From: Proteles cristata cristata | Taxonomy: Eukaryota; Chordata; Mammalia; Carnivora; Hyaenidae | Reading direction: 5' to 3' | Length of the DNA: 64,000 nucleotides | NCBI GenBank assembly: GCA_017311185.1 | Contig: JAESUZ010005094.1 | Span: 553,511 to 617,510, forward strand | Part shown: positions 10,155 to 22,450 of the stretch, in pieces | Layout of the letters: each line of letters begins with the position of its first letter | How positions within the stretch are numbered: position 1 is the stretch's first letter | Notes under the pieces: generated by a model | Database searches by the model: none | What the model saw: only the letters and a program-made list of their open reading frames with translations | Told to the model about the DNA's origin: nothing | Position numbers and translations under genes: made by a program

Positions 10155-13100
10155 CGTAATTAACATACAGCGTTATATTAGTTTCAGGTGTACAATATAG
10201 TGATTCAGTAAACCAAGTTCTCTGGTTGCTTTGTTTTTAATTTACATCCAAGTTAGTTAGCATATAGTACAATAATGATTTCAGGAGTAGAATCCAGAGA
10301 TTCATCACATATATATAACACTCTAGTGCTCATCCCAGCAAGTGTCCTCCTTAATGCCCATTGCCCATTTAGCCCATCCCCCCACCCACAACCCCTCCAG
10401 CAACGCTCAGTGTGTTCTCTGTATTTAAAACTCTCTTAGGTTTTCTCCCCCTCTCTGTTTTTATATTTTTACTTCCCTTCTATTATGTTCATCTGTTTTG
10501 TATCTCATATTCATATCTTCATATGAGTGAAGCCATATGATGTTTGTCTTTCTCTGAATGACTAATTTTACTTAGCGTGATACACTCTGGTTCCATCCAC
10601 ATAGTTGCAAATGGCAAGATTTCATTCTTTTTGATTGCTGAGTAATACTCTATTGTATGTATACACCACGTCTTCTTTATCCATTCATCCATCGATGGAC
10701 GTTTGGGCTCTTTCCATACTTTGGCTATTGTCAGTAGCACTGCTATAAACATTTGGGGTGCATATGCCCTTTCAAAACAGCACACCTGTATAAATAATAC
10801 TGAGTTGTGCAATTGCTGGGTCATAGGGTAGTTCTGTTTTTAATTCTTTGAGGAACCTCCATACAGTTTTCCACAGTGGCTGCACCAGTTTGCATTCCTA
10901 CCAGCAGTGCAAGAGGGTTTCTTTTTCTCCATCCACACCAACATCTGTTGTTGCCTGAGTGGTTAGTTTTAGCCATTCTGACATTCTGTGAGGTGCTATT
11001 TCATTGTGGTTTTGATTTGTATTGCCCTGATGATAAGTGATGTTGAGCTTTTTTTTTCATGTATCTGTTAGCCATCTGAATGTCTTCTTTGGAAAAGTGT
11101 CTACTCATGTCTTTTGCCCATTTCTTCACTAGATTCTTTGTTTTCTGGATGTTGAGTTTGTAAGTTCTTTATGGATTTTGGATACAAACCCTTGATCTGT
11201 CATTTGTAAATATCTCCTCCCATTCCGTCGGATGCCTTTTAGTTTTGCTGATTATTTCCTTCACCATGCAGAAGCTTTTTATCTTGATGAGGTCCCAGTA
11301 GTTGAAGAGTCTGGATTTTATTGTCTCTTTTTCCTTTGTTTTGTTTCTTAAATTCCACATATGAGTGAAATCATTTGGTATTTGTCTTTCTCTGACTGAC
11401 TTACTTCACTTAGCATTATGCCCTCCAGGTCCATCCATGTTGTAAATGGCAAGATCTCTCTCTTTTTTTTTTTTTTTTATGGATGAGTTAATATTCCATT
11501 GTGTATAATATACTACATCTTCTTTATCCATTAATCAATCAGTGGACACCTAGATTGCTTACATCATTTGGCTATTGTAAATAATACTGCAGTAAACACA
11601 GGGGTGCATATCTCTTCAAATTAGTGTTTTGTTTTCTTTGGGTAAATACCCAGTGCTGAGATTACTAGATCATATGGTAATTCTATTGTTAATTTTTTGA
11701 GGAACCTTCATACTGTTTTTGATGTTTGCTGCACCAGTTTGCATTCCCATCAACAGTGCACAAAGGTTCCTTTTTCTTCACATCTTCATCAACACTTGTT
11801 ATTTTGTATTTTTTATTTTAGCCATCTCACAGGCGTAAGGTGATGGCTCATTGTGGTTTTGATTTGTATTTCCCTGATGATGAGTGAAAGTGAGCATCTT
11901 TTCATGTGTCTGTTAAGCATCTGTATGTCTTCTTTGGAAAAATGTTCATGTCTTGTGCCCATTTTCAATTGGATTGGGTTTTTCTTGGTGTTGAATTATA
12001 GAAATTCTTTATATATTTTGGATATTAGCCCCTTACCAGTTATATCATTTGCAAACATCTTTCATTCAGTAGGGCTGCCTTTTTGTTTGGTTGATGGTTT
12101 CCTTTACTGTGCAAATGCTTTTTATCTTGGTATATGCCAAGAGTTTAATTTTGCTTTTGTTTCTCTTGGCAGAGGAGACATACGTATATAAATGTTTCTA
12201 TCGCTGATATCCCAAGAAATTATTGCCTCATTCTTAATACTTTTATGGTATCAGGTCTCACATTTAGGTCACTAGTAAATTTTGAGTTTACTCTTGTGCC
12301 TGGTGTCAAAAAGTGGTCCAATTTCATTCTTTTGCATGTAGCTGTCTAGTTTTCCGAACACCATCTGTTGAAGAGACTATGTTTTCTTCTTTGTATATTC
12401 TCTCTCCCTTTGTTATAGATTAATTGACCATAAAGGCATATTTATTTCTGGAATATCTGTTCTGTTCCATTGATCTAGGTGTCTCTTTTTCTGCCAGTAC
12501 AGTATTGTTCTGATTACTGCAGTTTTGTATCTTAAAAACTGGGATTGTAATAACCTCCAACTTTGTTCTTCCTTTTCAAGATTGCCCTGGCCCTTTGGGG
12601 TCTTTTGTGGTTCCATACAAATTTGTAGGATTGTTTGTTCTAGTTCTGTGGAAAATGTTGGTATTCTGATAGAGACTGCATTCAATCTGTAGATTGTTTG
12701 GGTAGTGTGAACATTTTCACGATAGTGGTTCTTCTAATCCATCAGCATGGAATGTCTTTCCATTTGTTTATGTCATCTTCAGTTTCTTTCATCAGTGTTT
12801 CATAGTTTCCAGACCACAGGTCTTTTACCTCCTTGGTGAAGTTTATTCCTAGACATTTTATTCTTTTTGGTACAGTTGTAAATGGGATTGTTTTCTTAAT
12901 GTCTTTTTCTGTTACTTCATTATTAACAGAGAAACGCAATAGATTTCTGTATATTAACTTGAGTCTTGTGACTTCACTGACTTCATTATCAGTTCTAGTT
13001 GTTTTCTGGTGGCGTCTTTAGTGTTTTCTACATATAGTATCATGCTCTCTGCAAATAGTGGCAGTTTCACTTCTTCCTTGCCACTTTGGACATCTTTTAC

Positions 13101-16100
13101 TTCTTTTTCTTATTTGATGACTGTGGCAAGGACTTCCAGTACTGTGTTGAATAAACCCGGTAAGAGTGGACACCCTTCACTTGCTCCTAATCTTAGAGGA
13201 AAAGCTGTTTATCACCACTGAGTGTGATGTTAGCTGTGGGTTTTTCATATACGGTCTTTATGATGTTGACATATGTTCCCCCTCTAAACAAACTTTGTTG
13301 AGAGTTTTTATCATAAATGGATGTTGCACTTTATCAAATGCTTTTTCTCCATCTGTTGAGATGATCATATGTTTTTTATTTTTTATCTTGTTAATGTGAT
13401 GTGTTACTGTTAATGGATTTGTAAGTTTTGAACCACCTTTGCATCTCAGGAACAAAAACCACTTGATTATGGTGAATGATCTTTTTAATGTGTTGTTGAA
13501 TTAGATTTGCTAATATTTTGGTGAGGATTTTTGCATCTATGTTCCTCAGACATACTGGCCTACAGTTTGGGGTTTTATGTTTGTAGTGTCTTTATCTGGT
13601 TTTGGTATAAGGGTAATGCTGGACTTATAGAATGAATTTAGAAGCTTTCCTTCCTCTTCTATTTTGGATTAGTTTGAGAAGAATAGGTATTAACTCATCT
13701 TTAAATGTTTGGTGGAATTCACCTGTGAAGCCATCTGGTCCTGGACTTCTGTTTGTTGGGAGTGTTTAGATTACTGATTCAGTTTCTTTGAATTCAGTTA
13801 CCAGTCTGTTCAAATTTTCTGTTTCTTCCTGATTCACTTTGGAAAAATGATAAGAGTCTAGAAGTTTTTCCATTTCTTCTAGGTCGTCCAATTCGTTGGC
13901 ATATAATCTTTCACAATATTACATTCTTTTGTGTTTCTGTGCTGTTGGTTATTTCTTCTTCATTTCAGATTTTATTTGAGTCTTTTTTTCTTTTTTGAGG
14001 AATTTGGCTCAAAGTTGGTCAATTTTGTTGGTCTTTTCAAAGAACCGGTTCCGGGTTTCATTTAGCTAGGTGTTCTATTGTGGGGGTTTTTTGTGTGTTG
14101 TTTGTTTAGTGTCTATTTCATTTATTCTGCTCTAAATCTTGGTTATTTCCTTCTCTACACTGGCTTTAGGCTTTTTTTTCCTAGCTCCTCTGGGTGTAAT
14201 ACTAGGTTTGAGATTTTTCCTACTTTTTGACATAGTCCTGTATTGCTATAATCTTCCCTCTTAGAACAGCTTTAGCTGCATCCCAGAGATTTTGGACCAT
14301 TATGTTTTCATTTTCATTTGTCTCCCTTTGTATTTTGTTTCCTTTTTGATTTCCTCTTTGCTTGACCGATTCATTGTTTAGTAACGTCTTATTTAGCCTC
14401 CATGTATTTTTGTTCTTTCCAGACTTTTTTCTTGTAGTTTTGAGTTTTATACCATTGTGGTTAGAAAAAAAAAATGCATGATAGGATTTCAGTCTAATTT
14501 ATTGAGACTTGTTTTATCTAACATGTGATCTATTCTGGAGAATGTTCTATATGTACTTGAAAAGAAAGTGTATTCTGCTATTTTTGAATGAAATGGTCTG
14601 AATATATGTTAGGTCCATCTGGTCCAGTGTGTCATTCAAAGTCACTGTTGCCATGTTTTTTGTCTGGATGATCTATCCATTGATGTAAGTGGGGTGGTAA
14701 AGTCCCCTATTATTATGTACTATTGTCAGTTTCTTCCTTTATGTCTATTAAGAGATGCTTTATGCATTTAGATGCTCCAATGTGGGTACATAACTGTTTA
14801 TAATTGTTAGATCCTCTTATTGCACTGTTCCCTTTATCGTTCTGTAGTGTCTTTTGTTTTAATGTCTGTTTTATCCAGGTATTGCTGTGCCAGCTTACTT
14901 TTTGCTTCCATTTGCGTCATAAATGTTTTTCCATCCTTTTATGTTCAGGCTTTAGTCTGAAGTGAGTCTCCTGTTGGAGATGGTTGCTTTTTATTTCTTC
15001 TCTGTTCCTTTTCTCTATTGCTCTCTTCCCTTGTGGTTTGATGTCTTTCTTGAGCAATATGCCTGGATTCCTTTTCTCTTTACTTTTTGCATATCTACTA
15101 CCAGGTTTTGGTTTGTGGTTACCATTAGGCTGATAATATGCACATAGCAGTATACATTAAGAGGATAGTTGCTTAAGTTTGCACCCATTCTAAAAGCACT
15201 AAATTGGTACTCCTTCCCCTGCATGCTGTATGTATATGATGTCATGCTTCATATCCTTTTATTAGTTCCCTTAGTCGATTATTATAGATATAATTGATTT
15301 TACTGCTTTTGTGCTTTAACCTCCATATTGGGCTTTTATAAGTGGTTAATCAACTGCTTTTATTATGTTTGGAAATATTTACCTGTGATAGTTTTTCCTT
15401 TCCTAATTTTCTTGCTCCTGAATATGGCCTTTTCTTTCCAAAGAATTCCTTGAACATTTCTTGTAAGGCTATTTTCGTGGTGATGAAATCCTTTAAGTTT
15501 TGTTTGGGAAACTCTGTCTCCTTCTATTCTGAATGATACCCTTTGCTGGGTAGAGCGTTCTCGGAGGTCTTTTCCTTTCCACCTTTGAATGTATCATCCC
15601 ACTCCCTTCTGGCCTCCAGGGTTTATGTTGGAAAATGAGCTGATAACTATATAGGGTTTTCTTTGTATGTAACCATTTGCATGATAAATGTCCATGCGTT
15701 TAAAATTCTTTGTCACTACTTTTTGCCATTTTAAATGTGTCTCCGTGTGTTCCTTCTTGGCTCACCTTCTTTAGGGCGCACTTATGCCTCCTGGATCTGG
15801 AGGTCTGTTTTCTTCTTCAGATTAGGAAAGTTTTTAGCTATTATTTTTTCAGATAAGTTTTGTGCCCCCCTTTTTCTTCCCCTTCTGGGATCACAATAAT
15901 TTGAATATTGTTATTTAATGGTGTTGCTGATTCACTTAACCTGTTCTCATTATTATTATTTTGTTGTTGTTCAGCTTGGTTGCTTTCCATTATTCTGTCT
16001 TCCAGCTGCTTCCCCTATGATTGATTCCCTCTTTTACATTTTTCATTTCAGTTACTGAGTTGTTCATCTCTGGTTGTTTTTTATAGTTGGGGCTACATTC

Positions 16101-17190
16101 CTCTGTCTCCTAAATCTGTCATCTAAATCTGTTTGTTTCTTTGTACTAGGAAAGTCAGCTGTGGCTCCTGCTCTTGAAAGTAGGGGCCTCATGAGGAAGA
16201 GGTCCTGTCATGCCCTGTAGTGCCCTGGCCCCGCTCACCGGAAGTAGTTGCTTCAGGGGGTCTCTTAGGTGTTGCACGCGCCCTGTTGCTGTGGCTCAGG
16301 CACAGCGGCCTTGAGTTCCGTTGGCTGCGGCGGCCCACTTCGCCTGCCGTGGCAGGGTTTCGTCTCTCTGCCACTAAGGGGCCAGTCTGGGGCTGCCGTG
16401 GGCTTGTAGTTGGATCCGACCAGACCCCTGCCTTCAGCCTGGGTGACAGGGCTGTGGTTATACTAACCTGCAGGGCCCTCTCCCTGCTTCGTCCCCAAGA
16501 GCCTTTTATTGGTGGGCGGGGCTGGCAGGCAGATCACAGGCCTGCCCCAGGCCCACTGCTGGGCTGCAGGGGAACTGGTGTGTGTGGTTATCTTCCCCTC
16601 TGCCCAGGGAGGTCGGATGGTGTGAGTCTCCAAGACAATGAGGATCAGTGTGTGGTGTTAGCAAGGTAGGCAGAGAGTATCTGCGCTGGTTCCTACACGT
16701 GTCTGGTGTCCAGGCCTGGGGGGCAGGGGAGGAATGGTGCCCACCGGCTCTTCTGCTCTAGCACAAGTCTGCTAAAGACCCCTGCCTTTCCAGCACACAT
16801 TCTGAGATTAGTAAATAAAAAATTAATCTCCTTCCCTTATACCCCTGATGCCTTTCAAACTGCTGCTTCTGTGCTGTATCTCAGTGGAGTTGCTTGTTAT
16901 GCTGGGTCTGTAAGGGTGGGGACTCGGTCTCCTATTGCCATTCAGGTCCCCTTCATTTGGGGTGTGCTCCGCTCCCTTCTCTGTGCTTGCGGTACCCCTC
17001 TCAGCAGGAACTTGATTCCCTGCTGTGCCTCTGACCCTCCTCCTCTTTTCCACGTATCCTCCCGTCTACAGTTAACTGGGCAGAGTCTGCCGTGTCGCTC
17101 TTGTGCCGATGTGGCTGTCATCTAGGTCTGTCTGTGGGGGAAGGTGAGCTGAGGACCCCCTACTCCACCATCCTCCCAGAAGTCCTCCAC
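10155..17190 (-). mobile_element. Near full-length L1, antisense, hosting a younger L1
   Basis: The 3' end (TAACATACAGCGTTATATTAG) is at 10155-10226. It resumes at 11343 with the ORF2 terminus and runs antisense through RT (about 12,300-14,000), the EN part (about 14,600-15,000), the inter-ORF and ORF1 regions (15,100-16,100) and a GC-rich 5' UTR. It ends CTACTCCACCATCCTCCCAGAAGTCC at about 17,190. Excluding the nested L1 it is about 5.9 kb, near unit length. Every reading frame is broken many times, so it is dead. Confidence 0.88.
10229..11342 (-). mobile_element. 5'-truncated L1 nested inside the older L1
   Basis: It starts with a 3' UTR (TTAATTTACATCCAAGTTAGTTAGC) and then antisense ORF2 C-terminal sequence. 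The peptide contains MDEWIKKTWCIHTIEYYSAI, typical of the L1 ORF2 C-terminus. It stops abruptly at about 11,342, where the older L1 resumes. A CTTTGTTTT-like motif flanks both sides. Confidence 0.82.
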
Positions 17191-17276
17191 GGGCCCCCTC
17201 TTCTAAAGCCCCCATTTACCGGGGGGGTGGGGAGAGGGGGGCATTAAACTGACGTTCTTCCACCCGGCTGGCCCTC

Positions 17277-17389
17277 AGGACTGCCCAGCACCTATCTTAC
17301 CCTGCGTCATCTCACACGCACCCCCAGCACCCTCTGCTCCAGCAGCCGGCCAGCTCACTGAGCACAAGCACTTAGGAGGAGACAGATCC
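17277..17389 (-). other. Possible second minus-strand exon in phase with 17770-17909
   Basis: A minus-strand acceptor (CTGGCTGTGTGTCAG) at 17390 opens a segment. Joined to the exon at 17770-17909 it continues in frame as P-DLSPPKCLCSVSWPAAG and runs on through a possible GTAAGA donor to a stop at about 17275. The composition is Gly/Ala-rich and I recognise no domain. The phase match has roughly a one-in-three chance by accident, so support is weak. Confidence 0.2.
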
Positions 17390-17769
17390 CTGACACACAG
17401 CCAGACCACGTGCTCTTCGGCAAGGGGCATAAGGGGTCTTCCTGGCCGCAGAGCCTGCCTTACTGCGCCCGATCCCAAGAGATGGGAACAGAGTCCCTGT
17501 TTGTAAAGGGCACCCACTGCGGGCCGGACACCAACAGCAGTAACCTTGTACCTGACCCTGAACTTTCTCCTGGTCTCACTACCCCTCTAAAGTAAAGCTC
17601 AGGTAAGTTTCCAGAGAGAGCCCCTGCCTCATAGAGGATCCACACTTTGTGTAGCCAGCACGGTACAAGCCCGTCCCCTGCATCAGGGAGTGAATGGTCA
17701 CCTCGACCTACCTGAGCAGCTGCAGAAACTGCTGGCAACAGGCCGCAGTGTCCATCTCGGCATACTCAC

Positions 17770-17909
17770 GGAGGGTACGTGGGGACGTTCAGGATGGGCC
17801 ACCTCCCAGGAAGTGCAGTGACCAGGTGCTTCTTGCTTAGTGCCGAAGGAACGTACTCCCTGTCGCTGAACAAGCTCCCTTCAGTTCCATACTCGGCAGG
17901 GGCCCTTAT
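17770..17909 (-). other. Candidate minus-strand coding exon in an MRTFB intron
   Basis: On the minus strand this 140-nt segment is framed by a strong acceptor (TTTTTCCCTCACAG, ending at 17910) and a consensus donor (TCC|GTGAGTATG, GT at 17769-17768). Only one frame is open throughout: it contains EYGTEGSLFSDREYVPSAL and LPGRWPILNVPTYPP. The two other frames stop early. I do not recognise the protein. It sits in unique DNA opposite to MRTFB, just past the 5' end of an L1. It could be an exon of an unannotated antisense gene, a decayed exon or chance. Confidence 0.35.
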
Positions 17910-19132
17910 CTGTGAGGGAAAAACCAAACTTCAGGAAGAGTTTTAAACATTTACAAACAGAACGGAAACAAATGGTGCTAGACAAGATTGTCCTCCCCAT
18001 GGGTCCCTAAGAAGTGACACCTGTTCTCTTCACAAGAGAGCAGAGAGGAAGTGAATGGCAAAGAGCGTAAGTGCAGTTGATGAGAAAATTAGTAGGTAGC
18101 ACGCACCCTCCCAAGCCTGGTTCTCACGTGTGGGTTAGCGTGTACTACTCATAGATGCATGGACCTACAGCAAAGACTCCTCCCCTCGCTTTAACCTAAG
18201 ACAGCCGATGGGAATCCCTATCATTTATCAGTCTCTGGTTAATGTTTACAGACTAAGGGGGCTCAGCTCTACATCACTGTCTGGTATTCTTTATACACCA
18301 TTAAGCATTACACTGCAGGCATCCTGAGGTTTTTAAAATACCTTCACTCAGACTTCCAGTTTCACTACTGGCTAATAAGTAAGTCTTCCACAGGTAACAG
18401 CTGTAAAGCCTGGTCATGATACAAAAAACACTAACATGAAGGCATTGAAGAGTGAACTGATGCAGTCATGTTCTGGTGAGGAGCCCAGGCTCCGGGCAGC
18501 GGAGGTACAAGGCACAAATGCCCTCTCTTTGCTGCTTTTACTCTGGGGTCAGGCTAGATGCTGAGGTTACTGGTCAGAAACTCATAGCCTTTATGCCCTG
18601 AGAAGTCAGAGGGCTGAGTTGAGAGCAACTTGGAAGGAACAGGAGGGAAAGACACCACCCCACCACCCCCCCACCACCCCCCGCCAATTCCCTTTGGTCG
18701 CATCTCTAGCTGACTCTCAGCCACAGAGTGGCCACAGGAGCGGAGGGAACTAAAGATAAGATGTGAGCTGTGATTGGAACTTCTGCCCAAGAAACATTTT
18801 GAAGGTCAAGTCCAACCAAGTTAATTGTGTACTCAGAAAAAGAAACCACTCCTCTGAGAAAAAGAACAGAATAGAGTCTCCACAGTGTGCTATTCATAAT
18901 AGCCATTCATCACATGCAAGAGACAAAGAGGAAAATGCAGCCCTTTCTCAAGGGCAAAAGGCAATCAACCAAGGGCAACTCCAGCTGCTCCAGATGTTAG
19001 AATTTGCACATAAGGATCTTAAAATAGCTTGTAACTATCAGTGATGTAAAAGAAAATATACTCATAATGAATGAAAAAATAGCAACAGAAATGATTTTTT
19101 TAATGAAATGGAAATAAAACTAAAACAAACAT

Positions 19133-19327
19133 GGGGCACCTGGGTAGCTTAGTTGGTTAATCTTCTGCCTTCAGCTCAGGTCACGATCTAGGAGATCATG
19201 AGTTCAAGCCCTGTATCAGGCTCTCTGCTGTCATCACAGAGCCCACTGTGGATCCTTTGTCCCCCTTTCTCTCTTTGCCTATCATCACTCGTTCTCTCTC
19301 TCTCTCTCAAAAATAAACTAAAAATTA
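19133..19327 (+). mobile_element. Diverged tRNA-Lys SINE
   Basis: Sense copy GGGGCACCTGGGTAGCTTAG to CTCAAAAATAAACTAAAAA, with many substitutions, so an older member. Confidence 0.88.
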
Positions 19328-19344
19328 GATGATCTAGAATGAAA

Positions 19345-19529
19345 GAGGTGCCTGGGTGGCTCAGTCAGTTAAGTTTCTGACTCTTGATTTTGGCTCAGGT
19401 CATGATCTCATGGTTTGTGGGATTGAACTGACAGCACAGTGCCTGCTTGGGGTTCTCTCCTTCTCTCTCTGCCCCTCCCCTACTTGTACATGCTGTCTCT
19501 CTCTCTTTCTCTCAAACATTTAAAAAAAT
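19345..19529 (+). mobile_element. Felid tRNA-Lys SINE with target duplication
   Basis: Sense copy bounded by TAGAATGAAA at 19335-19344 and 19532-19541. The body lacks part of the middle. Confidence 0.9.
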
Positions 19530-20072
19530 AATAGAATGAAAAAAATTATAGATGGCCTTAACAGAATGGAGATGACTGGTAAAAACTCAGAGCAACAGAA
19601 CTTGTCTAATCTGAATAAGAGAAAAGATGTTATTTTTAAGGTGAACAGAGCCTCAGAGACCTGTTGTTTAATATGAAACCATCTAAGATTGGTATGATAG
19701 GATTCTGAGAAGAGAATGAGGCAGGTAAAATATTCCAAGAAATAATAGTCAAAATTTTCCCAAATATGATCCAAGACAAGTTTATAACCTGTCTAACTGA
19801 ACACCAAGCAGGGTAAATAGAAGGCCTCATCATACCCTGATCAAATTACTGAAAGCCAGAGTTAAAGAGCAGATCTTGAAAATGTCAAAAGAAAAGCAAT
19901 ACAATGCACGTAGGGTAACAGCTATTTATTTTATGATCAAGTTTTCATCAGAAACTACCCAAGTCAGAAAATACCAGAACAACGTCTTTTAAATTTTTAG
20001 TCCCTCCTTCCTCCTCTCTACTGTCAAACCAGAATTCTATATCAAGTAGAAATACCCTTTAAGAATAAAAGT

Positions 20073-20285
20073 GGGGGCACCTGGGTGGCTCATTCAGTTG
20101 AGCGTCCAACTTCGGCTCAGGTCATGATCTCCTAGTCTGTGGGTTCGAGCCCCACATTGGGTTCTGTGCTCACAGCTCAGAGCCTGGAACCTGCTTTGGA
20201 TTCTGTGTCTCCCTCTCTCTCTGCCCCTCTATCGCTCATGCTCTCCCTCTCTCACTCTCTCAAAAATAGATAAGTACTAAAGAAG
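20073..20285 (+). mobile_element. Felid tRNA-Lys SINE
   Basis: Sense copy from GGGGCACCTGGGTGGCTCATT to CTCTCAAAAATAGATAAG, complete. Confidence 0.93.
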
Positions 20286-20529
20286 TACAGCTTTTACAAA
20301 ATAGAAAAATTAAGTTACAATACCAAAAATAAATGAATATATTTTTTTAAAGGACAAGAAAGGAACAAGAAGAAGAAAAACAGAGCAAATCAAAACAAAA
20401 TGGTAAAGCCGAGCTTAACCATAGCACTGATTATGCAGGACACACTCATGGAGTCAACAATACAATTAAAATGCAGAAATTATCAGAATGGCTAAGAGTC
20501 AGACCCAACCTAACCAAATGCCGTTGAGG

Positions 20530-20995
20530 TGGTTTTAACAAATGTCTGCAGTTTTTGACATTTCTCCCTGAGTGACTCACTTCTCATAGGACTGGCACAA
20601 TCGATGGGGTTTGACTTCTAATACTAGTTTGTGGAAGGCACGCTCCTCCTGCCCTGGCTGCTGGCTCTGGGAAGGCAGCGTCATGTGGACAGTTGGCGGG
20701 GCTCCCGGGAGGCCCGGGTGGAGGGAATCCGGGGCCTCCCGTCAGCAGCCAGCACCCAGCACCCACCTGCCAGTCCTGTAGTGAGTCACCTTTATGGGAA
20801 CATTCTCCAGCCAAGCCTGAAGACAGCTGGAGCCTGGCCAGCATCTTGACTGCATCCCCAGGCAAGACCCCAAGCCGAAACTATCCACCAAAACTATTCC
20901 TAAATTCCTGACCCACAGAAAACGCAAGATAGTAATTCTTTAGTATCTGAAGCCACTAAACGTGGAGTCATTTGCAAAACAGAAATACATATCTA
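20530..20995 (+). mobile_element. Solo LTR, MLT1-like (ERVL-MaLR)
   Basis: The right half reads ATCTTGACTGCATCCCCAG, AATTCCTGACCCACAGAAAACG and GAAGCCACTAAACGTGG, in the order seen in MLT1-type MaLR LTRs. It is an old non-coding LTR with no internal region. The left edge is uncertain. Confidence 0.55.
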
Positions 20996-21067
20996 ATGTA
21001 TGCATTTATAAGGTTGATAAAAAAAAGAATTTAAAATTTCAAAGTTTTTATATAAATCCCAGTTAGC

Positions 21068-21260
21068 AGGGTACCTGGATGGCTCCATTGGTTAAGCATC
21101 TGACTCCGGCTCAGGTCATGATCTCCCGGTTCATGAGTTCAAGCCCCATATTGGGCCCTGCTGTCAGTGCAGAACTTGCTGCAGGTTCTCTGTTTCCCTC
21201 TCTCTGCACCCCTCCCTGTGCTCTGGCTCTCAAAAATAAACATTAAATAAATAAATTCCA
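21068..21260 (+). mobile_element. Diverged tRNA-Lys SINE
   Basis: Sense copy GGGTACCTGGATGGCTCC to CTCTCAAAAATAAACATTAAATAAATAAA, abutting an antisense L1 3' end. Confidence 0.88.
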
Positions 21261-21262
21261 GT

Positions 21263-22258
21263 TAAAACACAATGTAATATTAGTTTCAGGTTGACATCAT
21301 AGTAATTCAGTGCTGTCATACATCACCCAGTGCTTATCACCAGTGCTCTCCTCAATGCCTGTCTCCCATTTTCCCCTCTCCCCACCCCCATCAACCCTCA
21401 GTTTCTTTTCTGTATTTAAGAGTCTCTGATGGTATGTCTCCCTCTCTATTTGTAACTTATTTCTCCTTCTCTTCTCCTGTGGTCTTCTGTTAAGTTTCTC
21501 AAATTCCACATAGCAGTGAAAACATAGATCTTTCTCTAACTTACTTCACTTAGCATAGTACCCTCCAGTTCCATCCACATTGTTGAATGAAATCTTGCCA
21601 TTTGCTTTCTGATCACCGAGTAGTATTCTATTGTATACATAAACCACATCTTCATCCATTCATCAGTTGATGGACATTTGGACTTTTTCCTTAATTTGGC
21701 TGTTGATAGTGCAGCTATAAACCTGCGGGTTATATGTGCCCCTATGAATCAGCACTCCTGAAACCTTTGGAAAAACTCCTAGTAGTGCTACTCCTGGGTC
21801 ACAGGGTAATTCTATTTTTAATATTTGAGGAACTTCCACACTGTTTCTGAGAGCAGCTACACTAGTTTGCATTCCCGCCAGTAGTGCAAGAGGGTTCCCC
21901 TTTTTCCGCATTTCACCAACATCTGTTGTTTCCTGAGTTGTTCGTTTTAGCCACTCTGACCAGTGTGGGTGGCCTCTCAGTGTGGTTTTGATTTGTGTTT
22001 CCCGGATGATGAGCGATGTTACACATCCCTTCATATGTCTGTGGCCATCTGCATGTCGTCTTTGGAAAAGTGTCCATTCATGTCTTCTGCCCTTTTCTTC
22101 ACTGGATTGTTTTTCAGGTGTTGAGTTTGGTAATTTCTTTATAGATTTTTGATACTAACCCTTTATCCAGTATGTCATTTGCAGGGATCTTCTCCCATTC
22201 CATTGGTTGCCTTTTAGTTTTATTGATTGTTTCCTTTGCTGTGCAGAAGCTTTTATCT
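21263..22258 (-). mobile_element. 5'-truncated L1, antisense, close to an MRTFB exon
   Basis: 3' UTR (ATGTAATATTAGTTTCAGG) then antisense ORF2 C-terminal sequence ending near 22,258 (CAGAAGCTTTTATC). The frames are broken. It ends about 130 bases before the 61-nt MRTFB exon. Confidence 0.85.
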
Positions 22259-22310
22259 TTTTCTTTTAATTTATATTTTTGAGAGAGAAAGCGTGAGTGG
22301 GGCAGAGGAG
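22259..22310 (-). mobile_element. SINE tail fragment upstream of an MRTFB exon
   Basis: TTTTAATTTATATTTTTGAGAGAGAAAGCGTGAGTGGGGCAGAGG is the antisense of the tail part of a tRNA-Lys SINE. The rest of the element is missing. Confidence 0.6.
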
Positions 22311-22389
22311 TCCTATAATGCTCCCAACTGTATAATGTTTCTGGGTCTGTGTGAAAAGAAAGCTAATCATATTCTCTCCTTTGTTGTAG

Positions 22390-22450
22390 ATTTCCAATGC
22401 CCACAGTCAGCAGATGGATGACCTCTTTGATATCCTCATTAAGAGTGGAG
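22390..22450 (+). CDS. MRTFB: MRTFB coding exon, fourth of five (61-nt microexon-like)
   Basis: This short exon encodes ISNAHSQQMDDLFDILIKSG plus the first base of the next Glu codon. MDDLFDILIKSGE is an amphipathic acidic-hydrophobic motif shared by MRTF-A, MRTF-B and related family members, and it marks the start of the C-terminal activation region. The acceptor is TTTGTTGTAG (AG at 22388-22389) and the donor is GGAG|GTAGGT after 22450. It ends in phase 1, so skipping it would break the frame into the last exon. An antisense L1 and a SINE fragment end about 80 bases upstream of its acceptor. Confidence 0.95.

Larger units (their letters stand above)
17191..19132. other. Unique MRTFB intron segment
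   Basis: Between the L1 5' end and the next SINE lies about 1.9 kb of mostly unique DNA. It holds the candidate minus-strand exons (17277-17909), a possible MIR-like piece near 17,500-17,600 and a C-rich tract at 18,656-18,684. I find no other supported feature. Confidence 0.6.
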
